Origin: Winogradskyella vidalii
GTDB taxonomy: Bacteria > Bacteroidota > Bacteroidia > Flavobacteriales > Flavobacteriaceae
Length of the DNA stretch: 64,000 nt
Direction of reading: 5' to 3'
NCBI RefSeq assembly: GCF_013403955.1
Contig: NZ_JABFDG010000003.1
Span: 248,001-312,000 of the forward strand
The notes under the pieces: model-generated
What the model was told of the DNA's origin: nothing
Databases searched by the model: none
What the model saw: the letters and a program-made list of their open reading frames with translations, nothing else
Shown: piece after piece, positions 15,455-24,296 of the stretch
Numbering within the stretch: the first letter of the stretch is position 1
How the letters are laid out: every line of letters begins with the position of its first letter
Made by a program: the position numbers and the translations under genes

Positions 15455-15982
15455 ATGAAATTTCAAAATATAGTAGCATGTTTTCTATTAAGTTTGATGT
15501 TATCTTGTGGGAGCTCAGAACAAGTTATTACTTCAGATGGTGAAGTTTATGAGGTAAAAGGAAGTACTATTGAAAGCAATGGTAATGATGTTACGGAAAC
15601 TTTATCTGAAGACCGTAAGTCTGAAATTAAAGCTACATTAAAGGCGAATAAAAAAGCGGAATCGGAAGCTGAGGAATTGCAAGAGCAACTTAAAGAAAAG
15701 CAAAAAGAGTTGAAAAAGGCACAAGAAGAAGCCGAAGAAAAGCAAGAAAAATTAGCAGAGAAGCAAGACGCTTTAGAAGAGCGGTTAGAAGCGCAAGACG
15801 ATGCTCGTAAAGATTTTTTAAAGGCAAATAAACGTTTAGAAAGTAAACAAAAGCGCTTTGAAAAGCTTAAAGAAAAAGGAAAGCTATCTCCTAGAGATGA
15901 AGAAGAATGTGCTGAAGAATTAGAAGAACTAAAGGAAGCACTCAAGGCCGCAAAAGAAAAAATGAATAACGTAAATAAATAA
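15455..15982 (+). CDS. Secreted coiled-coil lipoprotein, tandem paralogue 1
   Basis: The 175-residue protein has a lipoprotein signal ending at Cys18 (LMLSC). A short N-terminal beta-like domain has the motif DGEVYEVKGSTIE then GNDVTETLS. It is followed by an uninterrupted Glu/Lys/Ala-rich helix (about 60-150) and the C-terminal segment KRFEKLKEKGKLSPRDE. The N- and C-terminal blocks recur in the next gene, so the pair arose by duplication and the helix diverged. The function is unknown. A periplasmic spacer or structural role is possible. It starts 72 bp after the aminotransferase gene and ends 5 bp before its paralogue. Confidence 0.8.
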   Translation: MKFQNIVACFLLSLMLSCGSSEQVITSDGEVYEVKGSTIESNGNDVTETLSEDRKSEIKATLKANKKAESEAEELQEQLKEKQKELKKAQEEAEEKQEKLAEKQDALEERLEAQDDARKDFLKANKRLESKQKRFEKLKEKGKLSPRDEEECAEELEELKEALKAAKEKMNNVNK

Positions 15983-15987
15983 AAATT

Positions 15988-16626
15988 ATGAAATATATAT
16001 TAACTTGTGTAAGCTTATTATTTGTGGTGTTTTTACATGCCCAAGAAGTGACAAAAGAAGGAAAAATCTATGAAGTAAAAGAGCAGAAAATCTTTTTAGA
16101 AGGAAAGGATGTTACGGAATCTTTAAGTTTAGAAGATAAAGCGATTATTTTTAAAGAAGCTGCAGCAATTACAGAAAAAACAAAATTAGAAGCAGCTGCA
16201 AAATTACAAGAAGCAGAAGCTAAAGCTAAATTAGCAGCAGAAGAAAAAGCAAAAGCAGAAAAGACAGAACAGTTAGCTAAGGTGAAAGCAAAAGAAGAAA
16301 AGGCAGCAAAAAAGCTTGAGAAAGAAGAAGCCAAAGCCTTAAAAGAAAAAGAAGCAGCCGCAAAAGCATTAGAAAAAGAAAAGAAAGCCGCTGAAAAAGC
16401 TCAGAAAAAAGCAGATAAGGCTGAGAAGAAAGCAGAAAAGGCCTTAAAAAAAGAAGAAAAGCTACAATCTAATTTAATAAAAGCAGAGGAAAAACTAGAT
16501 AAGGCACAGAAGAAATTCGATAAGTTAAAAAGAAAAGGTAAATTGTCTCCTGTAGATGAGAATAAGTGGATTGATAAAATAGAAAAGCTTACTGAAAAAG
16601 TAGAAAAAGCGAAAGAAAAAATATAA
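15988..16626 (+). CDS. Secreted Ala/Lys/Glu-rich coiled-coil protein, tandem paralogue 2
   Basis: The 212-residue protein has a cleavable-type signal peptide (about 1-18, FLHAQ) instead of the lipobox of its neighbour. The N-terminal block EGKIYEVKEQKIF and GKDVTESLS and the C-terminal block KKFDKLKRKGKLSPVDE match the preceding gene. The centre is a long Ala/Lys/Glu helix reminiscent of the TolA middle domain, although no TolA C-terminal domain or membrane anchor is present. The stop is 2 bp before the omega-amidase start, so the four genes from 14240 to 17411 may be one operon. Function unknown. Confidence 0.8.
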   Translation: MKYILTCVSLLFVVFLHAQEVTKEGKIYEVKEQKIFLEGKDVTESLSLEDKAIIFKEAAAITEKTKLEAAAKLQEAEAKAKLAAEEKAKAEKTEQLAKVKAKEEKAAKKLEKEEAKALKEKEAAAKALEKEKKAAEKAQKKADKAEKKAEKALKKEEKLQSNLIKAEEKLDKAQKKFDKLKRKGKLSPVDENKWIDKIEKLTEKVEKAKEKI

Positions 16627-16628
16627 CT

Positions 16629-17411
16629 ATGTCTAACGTTTTAAACGTAGCCTTAATACAAACGCCTTTAGTTTGGGAAAACCCAGATGAAAATCGACGT
16701 TTACTAAACGATAAGATCAATGCTATAAGTAATAGTGTTGATCTTGTTGTTTTACCAGAAATGTTCACCTCTGGTTTTACCATGAATCCTGCTGCAGTGG
16801 CTGAAACCATGAATGGTAAGACTATAGCTTGGTTGAAGAATAAAGCGAAAGAAAAACAAGTCCTTATCTTAGGAAGTCTTGTTATTACTGAGGATAATAA
16901 TTTTTATAATCGCATGGTTTGTGTAGAACCTTCTGGGACTATAACCAAATATGATAAACGTCACACCTTTACATTGGCAGGCGAACATAAAATTTATACA
17001 GCAGGTTCAGAAAAAGTCATATTAAACTATAAGGGCTGGAAAATTTGTCCATTAGTCTGTTACGATTTACGTTTTCCAGTTTGGTCTAGAAATGTAGAGA
17101 ATTATGACCTCTTAATTTATGTAGCCAATTGGCCAAAAGTTCGTATTAAAGCTTGGGATGCCTTATTAGAAGCTAGAGCCATCGAAAACATGTGTTATTG
17201 TGTTGGTGTAAATAGAGTTGGCTTAGACGGTAATAATTATGAACACTCTGGTCATTCTGTAGCCTACGATGTTTTAGGGAATAGAATAGATACCTTATCT
17301 GAAAACGAAGAAGCAACCAAAATTGTAAGCTTAGATAAAGATTGTATTAAAAAATACCGAGAAAAATTAAACTTTTTAAATGATCGTGATGAATTTAATC
17401 TAATAAAATAA
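16629..17411 (+). CDS. Nitrilase-family omega-amidase (YafV/Nit2 type)
   Basis: The 260-residue protein has the nitrilase catalytic triad in the right order: Glu44 in VLPEMFTSGF, Lys110 in KYDKRHTF and Cys144 in PLVCYDLRFP. The sequence is of the YafV/Nit2 class, which hydrolyses alpha-ketoglutaramate or alpha-ketosuccinamate made by glutamine or asparagine transaminases. This fits the YbdL-like aminotransferase upstream and drives that transamination forward. The 3' end overlaps the convergent lipoprotein gene by 17 bp. Confidence 0.94.
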   Translation: MSNVLNVALIQTPLVWENPDENRRLLNDKINAISNSVDLVVLPEMFTSGFTMNPAAVAETMNGKTIAWLKNKAKEKQVLILGSLVITEDNNFYNRMVCVEPSGTITKYDKRHTFTLAGEHKIYTAGSEKVILNYKGWKICPLVCYDLRFPVWSRNVENYDLLIYVANWPKVRIKAWDALLEARAIENMCYCVGVNRVGLDGNNYEHSGHSVAYDVLGNRIDTLSENEEATKIVSLDKDCIKKYREKLNFLNDRDEFNLIK

Positions 17412-19011
17412 ATTCTGTAGGATAATCCCATCCAGCACGCACTTCAACTTCTTCAGGGAAATAAGCAACACGCTCCGGTTGTATACCTAATAGGTAGTTT
17501 CCAGTATCGTATTTTCCATTTTCATTGGTGTCAAAAATAGCACGTAAACTATATAGTCTTGGCGTTAAGTTTATAAAATCTACTACAGGAGAATCCTTAG
17601 CATAGTGCTCATATAAAACCTCTCCTTTGTTGTTTATTAATTGAACAATCAATGGAAGTTTAGCATTTTTTAGGCTGACTCTAATACTACCATATTCAGA
17701 TTTTAGTTTTGTACGCACCGTGTAATTCAAAGTATCCAGGTTGGTGTTGTCGTAAAAATCTGTAAAAGTTCCTGGAAGTAAAGTAAAATTGTACTGCTGT
17801 TTTTCTTGTTTCTCAATAGGGAATTTATACACATTATAAATGGAATCATACTTCACTTTATAAGGTACAGGAAGTGAATCTTTATCTATGACTTTAATTT
17901 TTGTGGTATCTATTTTAGTTAATGGAATATTAGCTTCCATTGTAAAATCCTCTTCGTAGTTTATAGTTCCTTGTATTGGGGCAGACATTTTTAAAGAATC
18001 TGCTTTTATACTTCTAAAACGGTGTTTAAACGTGTCTATATATTTTTCGTTAGTAACGACAAAAAAGGTGGTGTCCACTTCAAATTTAGGGCGGTACCAA
18101 TAGTAAAGTGTATCTGTTTCTTTGTCTTTAATAATTCGGGTTTTATAATCTTCTGGTGTGCTATCTAAAACTTTAATACGCATAGACTCATAATCACCTT
18201 CATACGGAAAGATAATTTTGGTGTCTCCTTCTTGTTTCGGCTTTATAGCTTTAAAATTAGTCGTTTCCTTAAATAAAGTAAGTTTATGAGAGGTAGAAGA
18301 GTCTGAAGGCAAGGTAATAAAACCTTCATTAAATCCTATTTTATCATTTTTTTGATCGAACATATAATTCGAATTTTGATCCTTTATAGCGACTAATTTA
18401 TAGGTTCCAGATTTAATATTTTCAATCTTATATGTTGTAAGACTGTCTAGTGTGTTGGTAATATATCTTGGCTTTTGCTTGTAAACAATAGAATCGGTAT
18501 AGGTAGAATCTACTTCGTACAACATTACAGAAACAAAGGTGTCTGGTTCTTGGAGTAAGGCATCTTCTACATGACCGTTTACAGACAATGAATCGATGTG
18601 ATTTCCTGTAGAAAAGACATAACGATAATAAGGATAAGGATTTTCTTCGTTGTAATCTACAATGCTTTCTCCAAAATTAAAAGCATAAGTTGTATTGTCT
18701 TTTAAAGTATCTTGAATTGTAATGGAAATATATTTACTCGCGCCACTCATTGGTGTTACAATGGGAGCCGTGTCCATAGGTGGAGAGATAATAAGCTGTT
18801 TCGTAAGGTCTTTAATTTTAATGTATTCGTTAAAATTGATAATAATCTCTTTACCTTTAAAATTAGTAGAATAATTTTCTGGTTTAGACGATGTTATTAC
18901 CGGTGGATCAACATCTATATCTCCTCCAGATGGATTCCCACGATTAGCACAACTTGCAATACTAATTGCAATTAAAATAAGGCTTAAAACTCGTATTAAA
19001 TTTATACGCAT
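17395..19011 (-). CDS. Large Ig-like-domain lipoprotein
   Basis: The 538-residue protein has a lipoprotein signal ending at Cys21 (SIASC) followed by Asn/Gly/Ser-rich sequence. Residues about 35-130 form a bacterial Ig-like (Big_5) domain with PPVITSSKPENYSTNF and EIIINFNEYI. The rest is beta-rich, with a transthyretin-like segment near the end (SLRAIFDTNENGKYDTGNY). Such proteins are widespread in Bacteroidota envelopes and their role is unknown. It is convergent with the omega-amidase and lies 90 bp downstream of comF on the same strand. Confidence 0.85.
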   Translation of the reverse strand: MRINLIRVLSLILIAISIASCANRGNPSGGDIDVDPPVITSSKPENYSTNFKGKEIIINFNEYIKIKDLTKQLIISPPMDTAPIVTPMSGASKYISITIQDTLKDNTTYAFNFGESIVDYNEENPYPYYRYVFSTGNHIDSLSVNGHVEDALLQEPDTFVSVMLYEVDSTYTDSIVYKQKPRYITNTLDSLTTYKIENIKSGTYKLVAIKDQNSNYMFDQKNDKIGFNEGFITLPSDSSTSHKLTLFKETTNFKAIKPKQEGDTKIIFPYEGDYESMRIKVLDSTPEDYKTRIIKDKETDTLYYWYRPKFEVDTTFFVVTNEKYIDTFKHRFRSIKADSLKMSAPIQGTINYEEDFTMEANIPLTKIDTTKIKVIDKDSLPVPYKVKYDSIYNVYKFPIEKQEKQQYNFTLLPGTFTDFYDNTNLDTLNYTVRTKLKSEYGSIRVSLKNAKLPLIVQLINNKGEVLYEHYAKDSPVVDFINLTPRLYSLRAIFDTNENGKYDTGNYLLGIQPERVAYFPEEVEVRAGWDYPTEFILLD

Positions 19012-19101
19012 TTATTCAAAATAATTTAGCACAAAGAAACAATATAAAAAGCGATACTCAAAACATATCATTTTTAGGTTTTTTAGAAAAAACGATTAAG
19101 A

Positions 19102-19782
19102 TTAATCTGCAATTGCCAAGGTAGCAAGACTTAACTTAATATCGTCTATTTTTAACAAAACACTAGCACATGCTTCAACCGTTGCACCAGTGGTAACAAT
19201 ATCATCAACCAATAAAATGTGTTTTCCTGTTAAGGATTTATTTTCAGAAATATTAAATAGTGCGCCATCGTCATTCCAACGTTTCATACGTCCTTTAAAA
19301 ACTTGTGTTTTTGTGGCTTTTGTTTTTATTAAAACGGTATCATTATATTCGGCATTTAAGGCTTTTGCAATTTCTTTTCCAAATTTAGCAACTTGGTTAT
19401 AGCCACGTTTTCGTAATTTGGTTTTGTACAAAGGTACAGGCACAACCACATCAATTTGTTTGTAAGCTTCAATGGTTGCTAATTCTGCACCAAGCCACTT
19501 GCCAAAAAATTCTCCTATGGCTTCGTGACCTCTATATTTTAAATTATGAAGTATTTGCTGTACAATTCCTTTTTTAGAAAAATGTAATAATGCCGTTGCT
19601 TGTTCTAATTTTATACGACCATAAACTACTTTTTTTACGGCTTCTATATCATCAAAATGATAATTTGTTACCGGTAAATGGTGTCTACAACTGGTACATA
19701 ATAGTAGCTCATTATCGGTCAAAACGGTGTTGCAGGCTTCGCAAACCTTAGGAAATAATAAGTTTAACAAGTTTTTCATCAC
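19102..19782 (-). CDS. comF: ComF family phosphoribosyltransferase-like protein
   Basis: The 226-residue protein begins with a four-Cys zinc-binding segment (CEAC then CTSC, about residues 15-33) and ends with a phosphoribosyltransferase fold including the PRPP loop ILLVDDIVTTGAT. This is the ComFC/GntX layout, linked to DNA uptake in naturally competent bacteria and found widely in others. No other competence genes occur in the window. It is divergent from the gene at 19829 with a 46-bp gap. Confidence 0.93.
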   Translation of the reverse strand: MMKNLLNLLFPKVCEACNTVLTDNELLLCTSCRHHLPVTNYHFDDIEAVKKVVYGRIKLEQATALLHFSKKGIVQQILHNLKYRGHEAIGEFFGKWLGAELATIEAYKQIDVVVPVPLYKTKLRKRGYNQVAKFGKEIAKALNAEYNDTVLIKTKATKTQVFKGRMKRWNDDGALFNISENKSLTGKHILLVDDIVTTGATVEACASVLLKIDDIKLSLATLAIAD

Positions 19783-19828
19783 TTAATCGAATAAAATAAT
19801 CCTATGTATAGAATAAATCTAATTTCGT

Positions 19829-20734
19829 ATGAAATTAAGAAAATTAATAATGATAGTTAACCCTCAACTATTTAACTACAGATTAATTATAAGTTCTTTA
19901 TTGGTTGTTTTAACTGTTTTAGGAATATATAGCTTTACTAAATATAAATCCATTGAATCCTACGAAGAATTCCTAGAACAAGAAAAAGTTTTGATAGAAA
20001 CGGAACTATCAGATCTATTGTTAGGTTACGACGAACAAAACCAAGACTATAATCTTACGGCTTCTCAGCTCCAAGAAGCAAAAATAGAAACTAAATTAGC
20101 TTTAGATTCTTTGAGATTATTAAATAGTGATTTATCCATAATTACTGAGTTTAAAGATCAACTTATAGTTTTAAAATCTAAAAGCAAAGTGTTACTAAGC
20201 ACTATTGACTCCTTAAATTCTGCAAATAAAAAATTGCAGAAAAAGCACCGCTATGCTTTAAATGCTATAAAAGAGAATACAACAACTATTAATGATTTAG
20301 AAGATACTAATGATGCTTTACATAAATCTATTGATAATGCAGCAGTATTAAAAGCCAATAATATTAAAGTGGAACCTTATAAGTTAAAGTCAGATAAAAA
20401 ACGTTTAACTAAACGTGCTAAACGTGTCAATGCTATTGACGTATGCCTAACACTTACTGAGAACCCATTAACTTTAGAGGGCGATAAAGATATTTATATT
20501 CAAATTGTGAGTCCTAGTGGAAATGTGATTTCTGACCAAGGTGAGGAAGTTTTTGGAGACTTATCTTTAGTCTACAGCAAAAAAGAAGTCGTTGACTATA
20601 AAAATGAAAATTTAGAAATTTGTACGGCTATAGTTGCTGATAGTAATGATAAACCATTAATAAAAGGCTATTACTTTGTTCATGTTTTTCATGAAAACAT
20701 AAAATTGGGAAGCACCAGTTTTGAATTAATTTAA
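19829..20734 (+). CDS. Membrane-anchored coiled-coil protein, unknown function
   Basis: The 301-residue protein has one transmembrane helix near the N-terminus (about residues 17-37, IISSLLVVLTVLGIYSF). A long predicted coiled coil (about 45-175) and a C-terminal beta-rich domain (about 200-301, with YIQIVSPSGNVISD and LEICTAIVADSND) follow. The N-terminus would be cytoplasmic and the rest periplasmic. I do not recognise a named family. The gene is followed by its own terminator, so it is monocistronic. An alternative start at codon 8 (MIVNPQ) is possible. Confidence 0.8.
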   Translation: MKLRKLIMIVNPQLFNYRLIISSLLVVLTVLGIYSFTKYKSIESYEEFLEQEKVLIETELSDLLLGYDEQNQDYNLTASQLQEAKIETKLALDSLRLLNSDLSIITEFKDQLIVLKSKSKVLLSTIDSLNSANKKLQKKHRYALNAIKENTTTINDLEDTNDALHKSIDNAAVLKANNIKVEPYKLKSDKKRLTKRAKRVNAIDVCLTLTENPLTLEGDKDIYIQIVSPSGNVISDQGEEVFGDLSLVYSKKEVVDYKNENLEICTAIVADSNDKPLIKGYYFVHVFHENIKLGSTSFELI

Positions 20735-20765
20735 TTTAAGTTCACAATTAACGATATAATTTTTT

Positions 20766-20796
20766 AAAAACCGTTCTGTTAATCAGAGCGGTTTTC
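20766..20796 (+). terminator. Rho-independent terminator after the coiled-coil gene
   Basis: AACCGTTCTG/CAGAGCGGTT forms a 10-bp stem with one G-U pair and a 5-nt loop (TTAAT), followed by TTCTATTTTT. Its T-tract merges with the -7 element of glyS. Confidence 0.85.
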
Positions 20797-20804
20797 TATT
20801 TTTG
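20797..20804 (+). promoter_or_regulatory. Putative glyS promoter TATTTTTG, leaderless start likely
   Basis: TATTTTTG matches TAnnTTTG and ends only 7 bp before the glyS ATG at 20812. A transcript starting at the usual distance would begin at or within a few bases of the start codon. Confidence 0.5.
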
Positions 20805-20811
20805 CAGTATT

Positions 20812-22353
20812 ATGGCAAACGACGATCAATTTAAAAAAGTAATCTCTCACGCAAAGGAGTATGGTTACGTGTTTCAGAGTAGTGAAATCTATGATGGACT
20901 TAGTGCAGTGTACGATTATGCTCAAAATGGAGTAGAATTAAAGAAAAATATTAGAGACTATTGGTGGAAAGCCATGGTTCAGATGAATGACAATATCGTT
21001 GGTATTGATGCTTCAATATTTATGCATCCTACCACATGGAAAGCGTCTGGTCACGTAGATGCTTTCAGTGATCCTTTAATTGATAATAAGGATTCTAAAA
21101 AACGTTATAGAGCTGATGTTTTAGTAGAAGACTATTGTGCTAAAATTGAAGCTAAAATTGAAAAGGAAGTCAAAAAGGCAGCTAAACGTTTTGGTGATGC
21201 CTTTAATAAAGAAGAATTTGTTTCTACTAACGGACGTGTTGTTGGTTACCAAGAAAAAATCGATTCTATTCTAAAACGTCTAGGTCAATCTTTAGAAAAA
21301 GAAGATTTAGCTGATGTAAAAGCATTAATTGAAGAATTGGAAATTGCTTGCCCTGTTGCAGGAAGTCGTAATTGGACCGATGTTAAGCAGTTCAACCTCA
21401 TGTTTGGGACTAAGTTAGGGGCTTCTGCCGAAACCGCAATGGACTTATATTTAAGACCAGAAACGGCACAAGGTATTTTTGTAAATTTCTTAAACGTTCA
21501 GAAAACCGGACGTATGAAGATTCCTTTTGGAATAGCACAAACCGGAAAAGCCTTTAGAAATGAAATTGTTGCAAGACAGTTTATCTTTAGAATGCGTGAG
21601 TTTGAACAAATGGAAATGCAATTTTTTATTAAGCCAGGCACTCAAAAAGAATGGTTTGAGTATTGGAAAGAAACCCGATTAAAATGGCATAAATCTCTTG
21701 GTTTAGGAGATGAAAATTACCGTTTTCACGATCACGAAAAATTAGCACATTATGCAGATGCGGCTACGGATATTGAATTTAAATTTCCATTTGGATTTAA
21801 AGAATTGGAAGGGATTCACTCGCGTACCGATTTCGATTTAAAACAGCACGAAGAATTTTCAGGTAAAAAACTTCAGTATTTCGATCATGAAGATAAAGCG
21901 AATTATACGCCATACGTTTTAGAAACCTCTATTGGTTTAGATCGTATGTTTTTAGCTGTATTTTCTAATGCTTTAGTAGAAGAAGAATTAGAAAATAATA
22001 CTACAAGAACCGTTTTAAAATTACCAGCTGTTTTAGCGCCTAATAAAGCAGCGATTTTACCATTAGTTAAAAAGGATGGTTTACCAGAAATCGCAAAACA
22101 AATTGTTGAAGACTTAAAATGGGATTTCAACGTGACTTACGATGAAAAAGATGCTGTTGGAAGACGTTACAGAAGACAAGATGCTAACGGAACACCATTT
22201 TGTATTACCGTAGATCACGATACTTTGGAAGATAACTCCGTTACGATTCGTCATAGAGATACGATGGAACAAAAACGTGTAAAGATTGAAGATTTAAAAG
22301 AGATTATAAAAGCTGAGGTTGATGTAAAGCATTGGCTGAAGAAAATGAAATAA
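20812..22353 (+). CDS. glyS: Glycine-tRNA ligase, homodimeric class II type
   Basis: The 513-residue enzyme charges tRNA-Gly. It is the alpha2 type (archaeal, eukaryotic and Bacteroidota form), not the alpha2beta2 type. The N-terminal SEIYDGLSAVYDYAQNGVELK segment (kept here as two parts, SEIYDGLSAVYDY and GVELK), motif 2 FRNEIVARQFIFRMREFEQ and motif 3 SIGLDRMFLAVF are clear. The C-terminal anticodon-binding domain includes DAVGRRYRRQDANGTPFC. Start and length are typical for Flavobacteriaceae. The gene is monocistronic, with a strong terminator behind it. Confidence 0.97.
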   Translation: MANDDQFKKVISHAKEYGYVFQSSEIYDGLSAVYDYAQNGVELKKNIRDYWWKAMVQMNDNIVGIDASIFMHPTTWKASGHVDAFSDPLIDNKDSKKRYRADVLVEDYCAKIEAKIEKEVKKAAKRFGDAFNKEEFVSTNGRVVGYQEKIDSILKRLGQSLEKEDLADVKALIEELEIACPVAGSRNWTDVKQFNLMFGTKLGASAETAMDLYLRPETAQGIFVNFLNVQKTGRMKIPFGIAQTGKAFRNEIVARQFIFRMREFEQMEMQFFIKPGTQKEWFEYWKETRLKWHKSLGLGDENYRFHDHEKLAHYADAATDIEFKFPFGFKELEGIHSRTDFDLKQHEEFSGKKLQYFDHEDKANYTPYVLETSIGLDRMFLAVFSNALVEEELENNTTRTVLKLPAVLAPNKAAILPLVKKDGLPEIAKQIVEDLKWDFNVTYDEKDAVGRRYRRQDANGTPFCITVDHDTLEDNSVTIRHRDTMEQKRVKIEDLKEIIKAEVDVKHWLKKMK

Positions 22354-22401
22354 TAATTTCCTACGAACCTCGAAACTATCGGGAAGGAATCTCAAAGACT
22401 A

Positions 22402-22440
22402 AAAATGTCCAAATTCTAATCATTTGGACATTTTGTTTTT
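22402..22440 (+). terminator. Rho-independent terminator of glyS
   Basis: Perfect 13-bp stem AAAATGTCCAAAT/ATTTGGACATTTT with a 7-nt loop, followed by GTTTTT. It may also serve the convergent gene at 22457. Confidence 0.92.
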
Positions 22441-22456
22441 ATAAATATACTATCTG

Positions 22457-23044
22457 TTAAAAACGATAACCAAAGTTGACACCAAATCGTAATTCAACAT
22501 TACTTAAATAATCGGTATCAAAATTCCCTAAGTTTCTCGCTACATCACCCTTAAGTGTTAAGGTGAATTTATTACTAAACATCCATTTATGGCCTATCCC
22601 AAATCCGGCAGAAATACCTGAAACATCATAAGTGTATTTATCTTCAACATAAGATTCAGAAAAACCATCATTATAATAATAGTAACCGTCATCCACCGAA
22701 ATTTCCCCAGTTCTTACTTTAAGTTGTGGAAAAAAGAAAAAACCGGCATGGTCTTTATGCTTTGAGAAATAAACAAGATATGCCGCATTTAGACTGATAG
22801 CTGTGGTTTTATCAATATAACCAACATCATAATATGCATAACTATCGAAGAAGTTAGCACCAATAAATAACGATTGATTGTTGTTGTATAAACGCTCATA
22901 ATTCACATTTAAAGTTCCTGCAATGACCAAATCTAACAGATTGGTTGAAATTTCTGATTCTTTAGAGGTCTCTTCAATTTGTGTTTGGGCATTAATGGTT
23001 AAGACAGAAAATAGCAGAAATAGGGCAAAAAGTGATGATTTCAT
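22457..23044 (-). CDS. Small outer-membrane beta-barrel protein
   Basis: The 195-residue protein has a signal peptide (about 1-19, TINAQ), then alternating hydrophobic/polar strands rich in Tyr and Gly and a C-terminal GVNFGYRF ending in Phe, the usual outer-membrane assembly signal. It resembles small OmpW/OmpA-like eight-stranded barrels, but no specific family is recognised. It is separated from the metal-efflux adaptor gene by about 100 bp and is probably its own transcript. Function unknown. Confidence 0.8.
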   Translation of the reverse strand: MKSSLFALFLLFSVLTINAQTQIEETSKESEISTNLLDLVIAGTLNVNYERLYNNNQSLFIGANFFDSYAYYDVGYIDKTTAISLNAAYLVYFSKHKDHAGFFFFPQLKVRTGEISVDDGYYYYNDGFSESYVEDKYTYDVSGISAGFGIGHKWMFSNKFTLTLKGDVARNLGNFDTDYLSNVELRFGVNFGYRF

Positions 23045-23148
23045 AAGTTGATTTTGATAGATTGATGATTTTGATTTGTTTTAAGAATTTATATTCTATA
23101 GATACCAAATAGAACAAAAGGTTGCGTTAAAAACACTCATTTAATTTT

Positions 23149-24294
23149 CTAGTGACTATGACCTCCTTCGCTTTCATTCAGCAACATACCTGTGCCTTTA
23201 ATTAAAATTTGTTGGTTGTTAAAAGCATCTGTATTTAAAACTTCAACAGCATCTTCTGTTTGTTTTCCTATTTCTAATTTTACTTTTTCAAGATGGAATT
23301 CACTATCGTTTTTCTCTTCTAAAATTAAAACATAGGTGCCGTCTTCTAAGGGTATTAAAGCTTCTTTGGGTACACCCATTTTTTGGGTGCTTTCGGTAAT
23401 AATTTCTGCTTCTACAAACATACCTACAATAAAATTATGCGCTTCATTATGCACATGTCCATGTACTTGTACACGTCTGCTGGTTGGATCAATAGTGGTA
23501 CCTACCAAATGAATTTCTGCGTCAAAAATTTCGTTTGAGGCTTCTGGAATTTGAAAACGGATGCTTTGGCCTTTTTTGATTTTCATAACGTCTTTTTCAA
23601 AAACTTCCAATTCTAAATGAATGTGGTCCGTATCCACAATTTCTAAAATTACATCGCTTGGTGCTACGTAAGCACCATTACTTACGTTAACCTTACTTAC
23701 AGCGCCAGATATTGGGGAATACAACGTGATATGAGATGAAATTCGTCCTGCTTCTACTTGTTTTGGACTAATATTCATCATTTGCAGTTTTTTGCGTAAG
23801 CCATTATAATGGGCCAAATTGCTTTTGTATAAACTCTCCGCTTTGAGATAATTTTTCTCTGAGGTTATTTGCTCATCAAACAAGGTTTTTTGTCTATTGA
23901 ATTCCGATTTTAAATACTTCAATTGCTCTGCGACTTCCAGGTAGTTTTGTTGAATTTCTACATATTCAGGGTTTTCAAGTGTAACTAAGGCTTGTCCTTT
24001 AGTAACGCTATCGCCAATTAATAACGGTGTTTTGGTAATGTAACCACCTATAAACGTAGAAATGCTCGATTTGCTTTGTGGTGGAACATCTATCATGCCG
24101 TTGACTTTTATGCCATTACTAAAATCGAATTCACTTAAGCTTCCAAACACCATGTTTTCACTTTCAAATTGGGCTTTAGTAACGGTAATATGGTCATGGT
24201 CTGCTTTTGTCGGTGCGAGTTCGACTTCATTGTTTTTATCGTTTCCGCAGGCTGTAAATAGCATGGCGAATAAGAGTATATATAAATATTTCAT
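23149..24294 (-). CDS. RND efflux periplasmic adaptor lipoprotein (CusB/CzcB type)
   Basis: The 381-residue membrane-fusion protein has a lipoprotein signal ending at Cys16 (LFTAC). It shows the barrel-sandwich hybrid halves (FIGGYITKTPLLIGDSVTKG and YSPISGAVSKVNVSNGAYV) around a helical hairpin (about 105-165) and a C-terminal membrane-proximal domain. The C-terminus is His-containing (EGGHSH). It bridges the RND pump and the outer-membrane channel in a tripartite heavy-metal exporter. It starts 2 bp after the fused CusA-TolC gene, so the two are translationally linked. Confidence 0.94.
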   Translation of the reverse strand: MKYLYILLFAMLFTACGNDKNNEVELAPTKADHDHITVTKAQFESENMVFGSLSEFDFSNGIKVNGMIDVPPQSKSSISTFIGGYITKTPLLIGDSVTKGQALVTLENPEYVEIQQNYLEVAEQLKYLKSEFNRQKTLFDEQITSEKNYLKAESLYKSNLAHYNGLRKKLQMMNISPKQVEAGRISSHITLYSPISGAVSKVNVSNGAYVAPSDVILEIVDTDHIHLELEVFEKDVMKIKKGQSIRFQIPEASNEIFDAEIHLVGTTIDPTSRRVQVHGHVHNEAHNFIVGMFVEAEIITESTQKMGVPKEALIPLEDGTYVLILEEKNDSEFHLEKVKLEIGKQTEDAVEVLNTDAFNNQQILIKGTGMLLNESEGGHSH

Positions 24295-24296
24295 CT

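Noticed and set aside
15547..16334. Ser/Phe/Ala-rich minus-strand ORFs (15547-15945 and 16068-16334)
   Set aside because: They are the reverse complement of the Glu/Lys/Ala coiled-coil genes. Low-complexity sense codons leave the antisense frame open.
16068..16620. TolA homologue for the second Ala/Lys/Glu-rich protein
   Set aside because: It lacks a membrane anchor and the TolA C-terminal domain, and no tol/pal genes are adjacent. Similarity is only composition.
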